64,000 nt of DNA from Chromatium okenii (GTDB lineage: Bacteria > Pseudomonadota > Gammaproteobacteria > Chromatiales > Chromatiaceae), in the NCBI RefSeq assembly GCF_002958735.1, contig NZ_PPGH01000034.1, positions 124,001 through 188,000 on the forward strand. The letters are read 5' to 3'. Shown one piece after another: positions 48,234 to 57,460 of the stretch. Position 1 is the stretch's first letter; each line of letters begins with the position of its first letter. Position numbers and translations under genes: made by a program. The notes beneath the pieces were generated by a model. The model saw only the letters and a list, made by a program, of their open reading frames with translations, was not told the DNA's origin and did not search any database.

Positions 48234-51113
48234 ATGTCTGCCATCTTGGAATTTTTCAGCAGCTCTGGCGCTTTGAACGGCGATAACGCTGCGTTTATTG
48301 AAGACCTTTACGAACGCTATCTTGCTGATCCTGAAAGTATTGATTTGGCATGGCGGGTGCGTTTTGAACAGTTGGCAGCAAACGCTACGCCGTCCACGAC
48401 ACCAGACATTCCGCATCGCCCGATTCGGGACAATTTCCTGCGGCTGGCGCAGGAAAGCCGTTCCCTCGCCAGCGCCAGCACTGTCGAACATCTCGCGCCC
48501 GGCGCAGCGGAAAAACAGTCCGCAGTGCTGGCGCTGATTACGGGCTACCGTTATCGCGGGCATCAGGTCGCCAATCTCGATCCCATCAAACTGCGCGACA
48601 CGCCGCACATCGTCGATCTCGATCCGGCGTATCACAATTTAGAACACCATGATTTTGATTTGGTTTTTCACACCGGATCGCTTTACGCACCAGACCGGAT
48701 GACGCTGCGCGAGATCATCGCCATCGTGGAGCAAACCTATTGCGGCAGCGTCGGCTCGGAATATCTGCACATCACCAACACGCAGGAACGGCGCTGGATT
48801 CAAAAGCGGCTGGAAGGTTATCGCGCCACGCCGGAGCTGGAGACTGCGGATCGGCACTGGCTGCTGAAACTGCTGACGGCTGCCGAGGGCTTTGAAACCT
48901 ATCTGCATCAGCGGTTTGTTGGACAAAAACGGTTTTCGTTGGAAGGCGGCGAGGCGCTGATTCCGCTGCTCGACGAGCTGATTCAACGCGCTGGGCGCAA
49001 AGGTCAGCAGGAAATCGTCATTGGTATGGCGCATCGCGGACGGCTTAACGTGCTAACCAACATTTTCGGCAAACCGCCAACCGACATTTTTGACGAATTT
49101 GAGGGACGTGTGGAGGTTCGCGCCGAATGTCGGCAACTGGCTGGCGATGTCAAATATCACATGGGTTTTGCCACTGACATCGACACGCCCGGCGGTTCGG
49201 TGCATTTGGTGCTCGGCTTCAATCCTTCGCATTTGGAAATCATCAATCCAGTAATTGAAGGCTCGGTGCGGGCGCGACAACGGCGGCGTTTGGATCGCAC
49301 TGGCGATCAGGTGCTGCCAGTGTTGATTCACGGCGATGCTGCGTTTGCGGGACAGGGCGTGGTGATGGAAACGCTGCAACTGTCGCAAACCCGCAGTTAC
49401 AACACTGGCGGCACCGTGCACATCGTCATCAACAATCAAATCGGCTTCACCACCAGCCACCCGCTCGATGCGCGTTCCAGTGCTTATTGCACCGATGTTG
49501 GCAAACTGGTCGCTGCGCCGGTGTTTCACGTCAACGGCGATGATCCCGAAGCGGTGATTTTCGTGACGCGGATGGCGTTGGATTTTCGCAACCAATTTCA
49601 TAAAGATGTGATCATTGATCTGGTGTGTTATCGCCGCCTCGGCCACAACGAAGCCGATGAACCCGCCGTGACCCAGCCGATGATGTATCAAAAAATCCGC
49701 AACCATCCGACGCCGCGCACCGTGTACGCCGAGCGTCTGATTGCTGCCGGACTGATTGACCGCAGCGCTGCCGACGTGCTGCTCACCAATTACCGCGACG
49801 CCATTGCGCAGGGCGTGGTGATTGCGCGTCCGGTGCTGCACGGTTTGAAGAATCAACCGCCGCGTGTCGATTGGAGCTTTTGCCGAGGAATGCCGTGGAA
49901 TCAAGAGATTGATACTGGCGTTGCCCGCGAGCAACTGCGGGCATTGACTGAAATGATGCTGCGTTTGCCGGAAGGTTTCGCGCTGCATCCTCGGGTTGAA
50001 AAGTTGTGGGAAGAACGGCGACGCATGGGACAAGGCGATCAACTGCTGAATTGGGGCATGGCAGAAAATCTCGCTTATGCCAGCCTGCTCGATAGCGGAA
50101 TTGCGGTGCGACTGTCGGGGCAAGATGTGGGGCGCGGCACTTTTGTGCATCGCCACGCTAAAATTCACGATCAAAACAACGGTGTTTCTTATACGCCACT
50201 GCAACATTTACACGACCAGCAAGGCGCGTTTATCGCCATCGATTCGATTTTGTCGGAAGAGGCCGTGCTCGGTTATGAATACGGTTTTGCGACGGCCGAA
50301 CCGGATGCGCTCACGCTGTGGGAAGCGCAATTTGGCGATTTTGCCAACGGTGCGCAGGTGGTAATCGACCAGTTCATCACCTCCGGCGGCAGCAAATGGG
50401 GCTTGGATTGTGGGCTGGTGATGCTGTTGCCGCACGGGTTGGAAGGGCAGGGCGCGGAACATTCTTCAGCGCGGTTGGAGCGGTTTTTACAACTGTGTGC
50501 CGATCACAACATTCAGGTGTGCGTACCGACCACGCCGGCGCAAATGTTTCATCTGCTGCGCCGCCAAATGTTGCGCCATTACCGCAAGCCGTTGATTGTC
50601 ATGACACCCAAAAGTCTGCTGCGCCATCGTATTGCGGTGTCGGCGTTGGATGAGTTGGTCAGTGGTCAATTTCAAACGGTGATTCAAGAGGTTGACGCGC
50701 TTGATCCCGCCGGAATTGAACGGCTGATTTTCTGTTGCGGCAAGGTGTATTTCGATTTATTGGAAGCGCGGCGGGCGCGAGGTTTGACCAATGTCGCCAT
50801 TGTGCGGATTGAGCAACTGTATCCGTTCCCAAAAGAGGCGTTTGCGGCAGTGATTGCGCAGTATCCGACCACCGAACAAATCATCTGGTGTCAAGAAGAA
50901 GCGCAAAATCAAGGCGCTTGGGATCAGATCAAACATCGTTTTCATCATTTGATGCAAGCGGGTAAACGTCCGTATTACGTCGGTCGTCCGGCATCTGCTG
51001 CGCCAGCAGTGGGACATCGCGCCGTGCATCTCGAACAGCATGAGCGGCTGCTGGATGAAGCCCTGACCGGTCACTTTAATCTCAATATGAATCAAAGGAT
51101 TCCACCACAATGA
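48234..51113 (+). CDS. sucA: 2-oxoglutarate dehydrogenase E1 component SucA
   Basis: Thiamine-diphosphate-dependent E1 of the TCA-cycle 2-oxoglutarate dehydrogenase. 959 residues, no frame break. N-terminal E2-binding segment ([17 protein letters not shown]-like), [29 protein letters not shown] (ThDP/Mg region), GFTTSHP, and C-terminal [12 protein letters not shown] are typical. The stop overlaps the sucB ATG (ACAATGA). Confidence 0.97.
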   Translation: MSAILEFFSSSGALNGDNAAFIEDLYERYLADPESIDLAWRVRFEQLAANATPSTTPDIPHRPIRDNFLRLAQESRSLASASTVEHLAPGAAEKQSAVLALITGYRYRGHQVANLDPIKLRDTPHIVDLDPAYHNLEHHDFDLVFHTGSLYAPDRMTLREIIAIVEQTYCGSVGSEYLHITNTQERRWIQKRLEGYRATPELETADRHWLLKLLTAAEGFETYLHQRFVGQKRFSLEGGEALIPLLDELIQRAGRKGQQEIVIGMAHRGRLNVLTNIFGKPPTDIFDEFEGRVEVRAECRQLAGDVKYHMGFATDIDTPGGSVHLVLGFNPSHLEIINPVIEGSVRARQRRRLDRTGDQVLPVLIHGDAAFAGQGVVMETLQLSQTRSYNTGGTVHIVINNQIGFTTSHPLDARSSAYCTDVGKLVAAPVFHVNGDDPEAVIFVTRMALDFRNQFHKDVIIDLVCYRRLGHNEADEPAVTQPMMYQKIRNHPTPRTVYAERLIAAGLIDRSAADVLLTNYRDAIAQGVVIARPVLHGLKNQPPRVDWSFCRGMPWNQEIDTGVAREQLRALTEMMLRLPEGFALHPRVEKLWEERRRMGQGDQLLNWGMAENLAYASLLDSGIAVRLSGQDVGRGTFVHRHAKIHDQNNGVSYTPLQHLHDQQGAFIAIDSILSEEAVLGYEYGFATAEPDALTLWEAQFGDFANGAQVVIDQFITSGGSKWGLDCGLVMLLPHGLEGQGAEHSSARLERFLQLCADHNIQVCVPTTPAQMFHLLRRQMLRHYRKPLIVMTPKSLLRHRIAVSALDELVSGQFQTVIQEVDALDPAGIERLIFCCGKVYFDLLEARRARGLTNVAIVRIEQLYPFPKEAFAAVIAQYPTTEQIIWCQEEAQNQGAWDQIKHRFHHLMQAGKRPYYVGRPASAAPAVGHRAVHLEQHERLLDEALTGHFNLNMNQRIPPQ

Positions 51114-52405
51114 GCCATGATGTTCGCGTTCCCATCCTTCCCGAATCGGTCGCTGATGCCACCGTCGCCGCATGGCACAAACAGCCCGGCGAGGCAGTGT
51201 GCGAGGGGGATAATCTCGTTGATTTAGAAACAGATAAAGTCGTGCTTGAGGTTCCTGCGCCAGCGTCGGGCATTCTCGGTGCGCATCAGGTCAAGGTTGG
51301 CGATGTCGTGCGGGCGGAAGAGCTGCTGGCGCAGATTGCGGCGAGTGGAGAAATCCCGAAATCCCCCCCTGCCCCCCTTTTACAAAGGGGGGAGGAAGAG
51401 AAGCCCCCCTTTAATAAATCCCCCCAGCCCCCTTTGCTAAAGGGGGAGCAAAAGCCCCCCTTTGAAAAAGGGGGGGTGGGGGGATTTGAAGCCCCGCTCG
51501 CCCCTGCCGCTCGCCGACTCATCAAGGAAATGAACCTTGATCCACAACAGATTTCTGGCAGCGGTAAAGATGGACGGATTCATAAAGCCGATGTTGTTGC
51601 TTGGCTCGATCAACGCGAACGGGCTGCGCCAGAACATGACCCAGACGCGCTGACCTTGACTGCGGAAACGCCCGCTGCCGCGCCGAGTCTCAGCGGTGAC
51701 GCCAGTCGTCCCGAGCAGCGCGTGCCGATGACACGGCTCCGCGCCCGCATTGCCGAGCGGTTGGTGCAGGCGCAACACAACGCAGCGTTATTAACCACGT
51801 TTAATGAAATCAATTTGCGAGCAGTGCTGGCGCTGCGCGATCAATACAAAACGCTATTTGAAACGCGGCATGGAGTGCGTTTAGGTTTCATGTCATTTTT
51901 CGTGCAGGCAGTGGTCGAAGCATTGCAGCGTTTTCCGGTATTAAATGCGACGCTTGACGGCGATGATATTGTCTATCACGGCTATTTCGATATTGGGATT
52001 GCCGTGAGTTCACCGCGTGGTTTAGTCGTGCCAATTCTGCGCAATTGCGATCAATTGAGCATGGCAGATATTGAGCGCGGTATTGCGCAATTTGGACAAA
52101 AAGCCAAAGACGGCAGCCTGAGTTTTGAAGAATTGAATGGCGGTACTTTTTCCATTACCAACGGCGGCGTATTCGGTTCGCTGTTATCCACGCCAATTCT
52201 GAATCCGCCGCAAAGCGCCATTCTCGGAATGCACAAAATCCAAGAACGCCCCATTGCCGAAAACGGGCAAATCGTGATTGCGCCAATGATGTATCTCGCC
52301 TTGACTTACGATCATCGTATTATTGATGGGCGCGATGCAGTGCAATTCTTGGTCGCCATTAAAGAGACGTTGGAAGACCCAGCAAGATTGTTATTGCGGG
52401 TGTAA
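51110..52405 (+). CDS. sucB: 2-oxoglutarate dehydrogenase E2 (dihydrolipoyl succinyltransferase) with repeat-derived linker
   Basis: 431 residues. Lipoyl domain 1-80 with the lipoylated lysine in [11 protein letters not shown]. Then a linker (about residues 83-126) almost wholly encoded by palindromic repeats: [33 protein letters not shown] and [13 protein letters not shown]. The peripheral-subunit-binding domain ([20 protein letters not shown]) follows, then the catalytic domain ending with the HxxxD motif [15 protein letters not shown]. The gene remains in frame and full-length. The lpd gene is not in the window. Confidence 0.96.
   Translation: MSHDVRVPILPESVADATVAAWHKQPGEAVCEGDNLVDLETDKVVLEVPAPASGILGAHQVKVGDVVRAEELLAQIAASGEIPKSPPAPLLQRGEEEKPPFNKSPQPPLLKGEQKPPFEKGGVGGFEAPLAPAARRLIKEMNLDPQQISGSGKDGRIHKADVVAWLDQRERAAPEHDPDALTLTAETPAAAPSLSGDASRPEQRVPMTRLRARIAERLVQAQHNAALLTTFNEINLRAVLALRDQYKTLFETRHGVRLGFMSFFVQAVVEALQRFPVLNATLDGDDIVYHGYFDIGIAVSSPRGLVVPILRNCDQLSMADIERGIAQFGQKAKDGSLSFEELNGGTFSITNGGVFGSLLSTPILNPPQSAILGMHKIQERPIAENGQIVIAPMMYLALTYDHRIIDGRDAVQFLVAIKETLEDPARLLLRV
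51359..51487. repeat. C-run/G-run palindromic repeat cluster, copy 6 (inside sucB)
   Basis: About 129 bases with four hairpin-like units, beginning AATCCCCCCCTGCCCCCCTT and ending GGGGGGTGGGGGGATTT. All of it is translated as the SucB linker, in multiples that keep the frame. Confidence 0.9.
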
Positions 52406-52426
52406 TTGATTAACCACGCTTCAACC

Positions 52427-53143
52427 ATGAATAATGCTCAAATGCGCTATTCATCACATCATTTACGCCGCGCAGTGCTGGCGCTCCGACACGGCGGCGT
52501 CGTGGCGTATCCAACCGAAGCGGTTTATGGCCTCGGCTGCGATCCGTGGAATCCGCTGGCAGTCGCCCGCGTGTTGGCGATGAAGCAACGCGAGCCTGCG
52601 AAGGGTTTGATTGTGATTGCCGCTGATATTATTCAGTTATTGCCGTTTATCGGATCGCTGCCGACTGAGCGCCAAGCGGAAATTGTGGCGAGTTGGCCAG
52701 GCCCAAATACGTGGTTAGTGCCGGTGTTGCCCACGACACCGCGCTGGTTGACGGGACAATTTGCCACGCTGGCGGTGCGCGTCACAGCGCATCCATTGGC
52801 TGCGGCGCTGTGTCGCAGTTATGGCGGGGCGATTGTCTCCACCAGCGCGAATCGGGCAGCGCGTCGCCCAGCGCGAACGGCATTGCAACTGCGCCGCGCT
52901 TTGACGACGCAGCCCGATGTTTGCTTGGTTGGAGCTTGCGGCGAGCAGCGCACCTCGTTGATTCGTGACGCACAAACTGGGCGCATGGTGCGGCTGGCTG
53001 AATTAGAGTGGGGCGAGCGGCTGGCGCTACGGGCTATACTGTGCCACCCAATAAAGACAGACGTGCTTTCAAAAAACACGAGGACATCATGCACAACGGT
53101 ACAAGCATTACGCAGTTCATTATTGAAGAACAACGCCACATGA
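52427..53143 (+). CDS. tsaC: L-threonylcarbamoyladenylate synthase TsaC
   Basis: Makes threonylcarbamoyl-AMP for the t6A37 tRNA modification. Starts at ATG 52427 ([20 protein letters not shown]). YrdC-domain motifs: [42 protein letters not shown], and [12 protein letters not shown]. The expected end is near [15 protein letters not shown] (about 53000). The visible frame runs on another 45 residues, overlapping the fbp start by 55 bases, so a lost base near 53000-53040 may have removed the true stop. Confidence 0.9.
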   Translation: MNNAQMRYSSHHLRRAVLALRHGGVVAYPTEAVYGLGCDPWNPLAVARVLAMKQREPAKGLIVIAADIIQLLPFIGSLPTERQAEIVASWPGPNTWLVPVLPTTPRWLTGQFATLAVRVTAHPLAAALCRSYGGAIVSTSANRAARRPARTALQLRRALTTQPDVCLVGACGEQRTSLIRDAQTGRMVRLAELEWGERLALRAILCHPIKTDVLSKNTRTSCTTVQALRSSLLKNNAT

Positions 53144-54101
53144 CCGGCGCGACTGGCGATTTCACTTCATTGCTCAATGACGTGGTCACGGCCTGTAAGG
53201 TCATCAGCAATCTGGTTAATCACGGCGCATTGATCGGCGTACTCGGCAGCGCAGGCAGTGAGAATGTGCAGGGCGAAACGCAGAAAAAGATGGATATTCT
53301 GTCGAATGATGTGTTTCTGAAATCGAATGAATGGGCTGGGCATTTGGCCGCAATGGCATCTGAGGAAATGGATGAGATTTATCCGATTCCAGCGAAATAT
53401 CCGCGTGGCAAATATCTATTAACCTTCGATCCACTCGACGGCTCCTCGAACATGGATGTCAATGTTTCGGTGGGAACCATTTTCTCCATTCTGCGCTGCC
53501 CGGGCGGTGGCGCAGCAGCAACTGAGCGCGATTTCCTGCAAGCCGGAACTCAGCAAGTTGCTGCCGGTTATGCGCTTTACGGCCCGTCAACCATGATGGT
53601 GTTGACCACCGGCAATGGCGTTAATGGCTTCACGCTGGATCAAAACATCGGTGAGTTCATTTTGACGCATCCGAATATGACGATTCCGGCCGATACCCGC
53701 GAATTTGCCATCAATGCGTCAAATATGCGGTTTTGGGAGCCGCCGATTCAGCGTTATGTGCAGGAATGTTTGGACGGCACAGAGGGCCCGCGTGAAAGTG
53801 ATTTCAACATGCGCTGGATCGCGTCGATGGTTGCCGAAGTGCATCGCATCTCACTCGCGGCGGCATCTTCATGTATCCCGTTGATGCAAAAATGAAAGAG
53901 AAAGGACTGGAAGGCAAATTGCGGTTGCTTTACGAAGCGAATCCAATGTCATTCATCGTCGAGCAGGCTGGCGGCAGTTCAATTACCGGCACTGAACGGA
54001 TTTTGGAGCTGCAACCGGAATCGCTGCATCAGCGCGTGCCGGTGATTTTGGGTTCAAGAAATGAAGTTGAGCGCGTTCTCAGCTATCACCAGCAGAGCTG
54101 A
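53089..54101 (+). CDS. fbp: Fructose-1,6-bisphosphatase class I (one frame break)
   Basis: Gluconeogenic/Calvin-cycle phosphatase. The start follows [29 protein letters not shown] at the N-terminus; metal site [38 protein letters not shown]; and [10 protein letters not shown]-type late motif. The frame breaks near 53851 (CC read as C), after which [20 protein letters not shown] and [17 protein letters not shown] follow. Corrected length about 338 residues, normal for class I. Confidence 0.94.
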
Positions 54102-54115
54102 TTAAACGCACGCGA

Positions 54116-54155
54116 GCGTTGATTTCTTTCCTGCCAGCGAGAAAGAGATCAACGC
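54116..54155. other. 15-bp hairpin between fbp and the Pil-Chp operon
   Basis: GCGTTGATTTCTTTC (54116-54130) pairs with GAAAGAGATCAACGC (54141-54155) with a single G-T wobble and a 10-base loop. No T-run follows. It lies 18 bases before the first chemosensory gene and may be a terminator variant or an mRNA leader structure. Confidence 0.6.
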
Positions 54156-54172
54156 CTGAGATGTCAATTCAC

Positions 54173-54971
54173 ATGAGCAAACAAAAGCAATTTACGATCG
54201 CGCTTGCGGCTTTCCTGAAAACGAAGAAAAGAGTTTGATTCGCGCTTTTCAGTTATCCGCAGTCAGACCGCAGCATTACTTCTCTGGTCACAAACGCAAA
54301 CCTCCTGATATTTGCATCATCAACGATGACCTTCCGCTCGGTCTCCAATGTTGGCGCGAGCTGCGCCGAGTTTTTTCGGCTAATTTCCCAGTGGTGCGTG
54401 TTGGCAGCACCGATGCACCAGCCGCATTTGCCAGCGACGTGGTAGCATCTTTTTCAAACGCCCGACGCTCGCCAGCCGCATTTTGAAAACCCTCGATGAA
54501 CTGGTTTCGGACGTGTATCACTTCGCCCCGGAGCTGGCGATCCGCGATGACCCTTCAGCGCAGGCAATGGCGGATTACAACAAAACGCAGTCTGCGCCCG
54601 TGACCGCTCCTTCGCTAAACGCATTTTGGTGGTAGACGACAGCGAATCAGTGCGCACCATGATGGAAGTGCGGCTGCTGAAAGCCGGTCATTCGTTGATT
54701 TTGCAATCACCGGCGAAGAGGCACTGACGCGAGTGCAAGAGCGGGTTATCAGTTAATTTTTCTGGATGTCATGTTGCCGGGCATCAACGGTTACGAAGTC
54801 TGCCGGATTCTCAAACGCAAATTGCGGATTGCAGCGCCAGTGGTGCTGTTGACGGGTAAAACCTCACGCTTCGACAAACTGCGCGGCACCTTTGCTTCTG
54901 CGGATGTTTATCTCACTAAACCGCTCTCAATTGAGCACCTGAACACAACCTTGAAACGTTATCTGAGTTAA
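54173..54971 (+). CDS. PilG-like response regulator with an extra N-terminal receiver-like domain (several frame breaks)
   Basis: First gene of the Pil-Chp group. Joined frames read MSKQKQFTIAL, then SLIRAFQLSAVRPQHYFSGH, PPDICIINDDLPL, VVRVGSTDAPAAFASDVVA and ILKTLDELVSDVYHFAPELA: a degenerate receiver-like N-terminal half. After a linker comes a full receiver: RILVVDDSESVRTMMEVRLL, LIFLDVMLPGINGYEVC (phospho-acceptor Asp), VVLLTGKTSRFDK, and VYLTKPLSIEHL. At least five breaks (near 54213, 54450, 54617, 54690, 54745), all explained by single-base losses. The C-terminal receiver corresponds to PilG, which drives type IV pilus extension. Confidence 0.8.
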
Positions 54972-55039
54972 GTTGCGTGTGACGCTATCAATAACCATAA
55001 CATTTTCAATGTGTCACGCGAAAAACTGAGAGGATCAAC

Positions 55040-55413
55040 ATGGCAAAATTACTGGTAGTCGATGATTCTGCAACCGAGCGCAATCATCTGCGCGAGGTCT
55101 TAATCCGCGCCGGTCACAGTGTGGCAACGGCAATTTCTGGGCGCGAAGTAGTGGCGCGAGCGCAAACCGAGCGACCGATTTGATTTTTATGGACATCGTG
55201 ATGGAGGACATCGACGGTTTTCATGCGACGCGGGCGCTGCGTGAAGACCCCAGCACCGAGCACATTCCGGTCGTCGTGGTCAGCAGTAAAAATCAGAAAG
55301 CCGACAAAATGTGGGCGCAGTTGCAGGGCGCAAAAGGTTATGTCGTTAAACCCTACGCCGATGCCGATATTTTGAAATATATCAAGCAATTGGTTGACGG
55401 TGAGGCAGTGTAA
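55040..55413 (+). CDS. pilH: PilH-like response regulator (one frame break)
   Basis: Single-receiver protein of the Pil-Chp pathway. MAKLLVVDDSATERNHLREV begins after GAGAGGATCAAC. A break near 55180 follows AQTERP. The other frame then gives LIFMDIVMEDIDGFHATRAL (phospho-acceptor D in FMDIVM), VVVVSSKNQKADK and GYVVKPYADADIL. Corrected length about 124 residues. The stop overlaps the pilI start (TAATG). Confidence 0.88.
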
Positions 55414-55913
55414 TGAACGACGTTGCAGCGCCAGCGGAAGAAGCGCCAGCCGGTGAATTTCGTCATGCGTTGCGGATTGGGCAACGCTGGTTTTTGCTGC
55501 CAGAAGGAATGCCCGCCGAAGTGTATCCGCCACTGCCTTGCACTCGCTTGCCATTTACGCAGCACTGGTGTTTGGGACTTGCCAGTTTTCGCGGTGATCT
55601 CGCCGCAGTTTATGATTTAGCCGCAGTGCTGAATCCGCAGTCGGCAACCACGCACCGTTATTTGCTGGCGCTGGGTCGCCGCGAGAGCAGCGTCGCATTG
55701 GGCATTGACGAAATCACTGGAATTACCGTGCCGCCAGACACGCCAACTGAGCCGCTCCCGCCGTTGCCCGGACTGTTATCAACCTTGATTTGTGCTGGGC
55801 TGACGGTTGACGGAATCGAATACATTGCGCTGGATTTTGGCGAATTGCTCAGGCTGCTGGCAGCAGAAGCGAGTTTGATTAAAAACGATTTTTTGGCAGC
55901 GGGAGATGTTTGA
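55413..55913 (+). CDS. pilI: PilI, CheW-like adaptor
   Basis: 166 residues with one CheW domain, linking PilJ to ChpA. FRHALRIGQRWFLLPEGMPAEVYPP, GLASFRGDLAAVYDLAAVL and GIDEITGITVPP fit PilI. Starts within the pilH stop and ends in a TGATG overlap with pilJ, showing tight coupling. Confidence 0.88.
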   Translation: MNDVAAPAEEAPAGEFRHALRIGQRWFLLPEGMPAEVYPPLPCTRLPFTQHWCLGLASFRGDLAAVYDLAAVLNPQSATTHRYLLALGRRESSVALGIDEITGITVPPDTPTEPLPPLPGLLSTLICAGLTVDGIEYIALDFGELLRLLAAEASLIKNDFLAAGDV

Positions 55914-57460
55914 TGACGCTCAACGACATTTCGATTTCAGCAAAATTAACCATTGTCACCACTGCCTTGGTGTTATTGGTCTTTTTTCTCGTTTCTGGCG
56001 CAGTGCTATTAAGTATCAATGGGTTATATGAAGAACGCGCCGATTTATGGCAACAACTCAATCCAGCTCAAAATCAGGAGCTTGCGGCGCTGCTGGCGCA
56101 AACTTCGCCCGAAAAAACCACCGATTATTTGAATCAGCGTGTTGACGCAGTCGTTGCTGCGAATGCGCATCAGCGCCAAGTGGCGATGGCGCTGCTCGTC
56201 GGCGTGTTGTTATTGAGCGCGTTACTGACGGGTTTGGTGTTTTACATTTCCATCGTGCGGCTGGCGAAACGCTTCATTTTGCATCCTGCCGAGCGCATTC
56301 GAGACGGTCTCAAACGCATTCGTGGAGCACTCGCCGGCATGGAATCGCGCCGCGATTTTTCCGAACGGCTGGAGCCGGGCGCAGAAGATGAATTGGGCAA
56401 CACCGTCATTGCGTTTAATCGCGGTTTGGATTTTCTGGAACGCCAAAACGATCAGCTCAACGATTCGATTATCGCCATGCTGGAAATCAGCAGCAAAATC
56501 AGTCAAGCGCGTGATTTAACGCTAAAACTGCCGGTAAAAGAGGACATCACCGGACCGTTGAGCGATGCGCTCAATCGCATCACTTCCGAAAGTGCGCGGG
56601 TGCTGGTGCAGGTGCGCGAGATTGCCGAGCGTGTCGGTCAAGCCTCGCTGCAAGTGCAGGAACAAGGGCGACAAGTGGTCGCCGTGGCGGATGCCGAACG
56701 GGTGGAAATTGAACGCGCTGCCAATGACTTGGCGCAAACGGTCGAAGCCATTGATGGAATTGCCGAGCTGGCGCAGTTTTGCAGCAGTGCCGCCAATAAA
56801 GCGATTGCGTCCAATGATGAAGCGTTGACTTCGGTCAAAGGCGCAGTGCAGGGCATGGACAGCATTCGCTCGTCGATTCAAGAAACGGGCAAGCGCATCA
56901 AGCGGTTAGGTGAACGTTCGCAGGAAATCAGCGGCATTGTGGACATCATCAACAGCTTTTCTGAGCGCACCCACATTTTGGCGATCAATGCGTCAATGCA
57001 GGCAGCAACTGCGGGCGAAGCGGGACGCGGTTTCGCAGTCGTCGCGCAGGAAGTGCAGCGTTTGGCGGACAGTTCCCGCAATGCCACCAGTCAAATCGCC
57101 ACGCTGATTCGCAATATCCAAGTCGAAACGCAAGACACCATTCAAACGGTGAATCAAGCAACTGAAGCCGTCGGTCACGAATCGCGGGCGATTGAGGGCG
57201 CTGGTGAGCGAATGCTGGCGACGCAGCAGACGACGGCGAATTTGGTCGATGCAGTGCACCAAATTGATGAACGGGCACAAACGCAGGTTGCTGCGAATCG
57301 CTCGCTGATGACGCGAGTCGATGCGATGCGTGCCAGCACGGTAGAAACGACCGAGCAAATCAGTCAGCAGGCGCAGGAAACCAATAGTTTGGTCGGTTAT
57401 TCCAAGCAACTGCTCGATTCCATTGGGCTATTTCGTTTGCCTGCGCCCGGTCAGCGATGA
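55913..57460 (+). CDS. pilJ: PilJ, chemoreceptor of the type IV pilus system
   Basis: 515 residues. First helix about 12-36, a short periplasmic segment of only about 55 residues, and a second helix about 80-105. Then comes a HAMP-like linker and a long signalling hairpin with the PilJ-type tip [35 protein letters not shown]. Compared with P. aeruginosa PilJ the periplasmic sensor is very small, so the signal may come from elsewhere, for example a partner protein. Confidence 0.9.
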   Translation: MTLNDISISAKLTIVTTALVLLVFFLVSGAVLLSINGLYEERADLWQQLNPAQNQELAALLAQTSPEKTTDYLNQRVDAVVAANAHQRQVAMALLVGVLLLSALLTGLVFYISIVRLAKRFILHPAERIRDGLKRIRGALAGMESRRDFSERLEPGAEDELGNTVIAFNRGLDFLERQNDQLNDSIIAMLEISSKISQARDLTLKLPVKEDITGPLSDALNRITSESARVLVQVREIAERVGQASLQVQEQGRQVVAVADAERVEIERAANDLAQTVEAIDGIAELAQFCSSAANKAIASNDEALTSVKGAVQGMDSIRSSIQETGKRIKRLGERSQEISGIVDIINSFSERTHILAINASMQAATAGEAGRGFAVVAQEVQRLADSSRNATSQIATLIRNIQVETQDTIQTVNQATEAVGHESRAIEGAGERMLATQQTTANLVDAVHQIDERAQTQVAANRSLMTRVDAMRASTVETTEQISQQAQETNSLVGYSKQLLDSIGLFRLPAPGQR

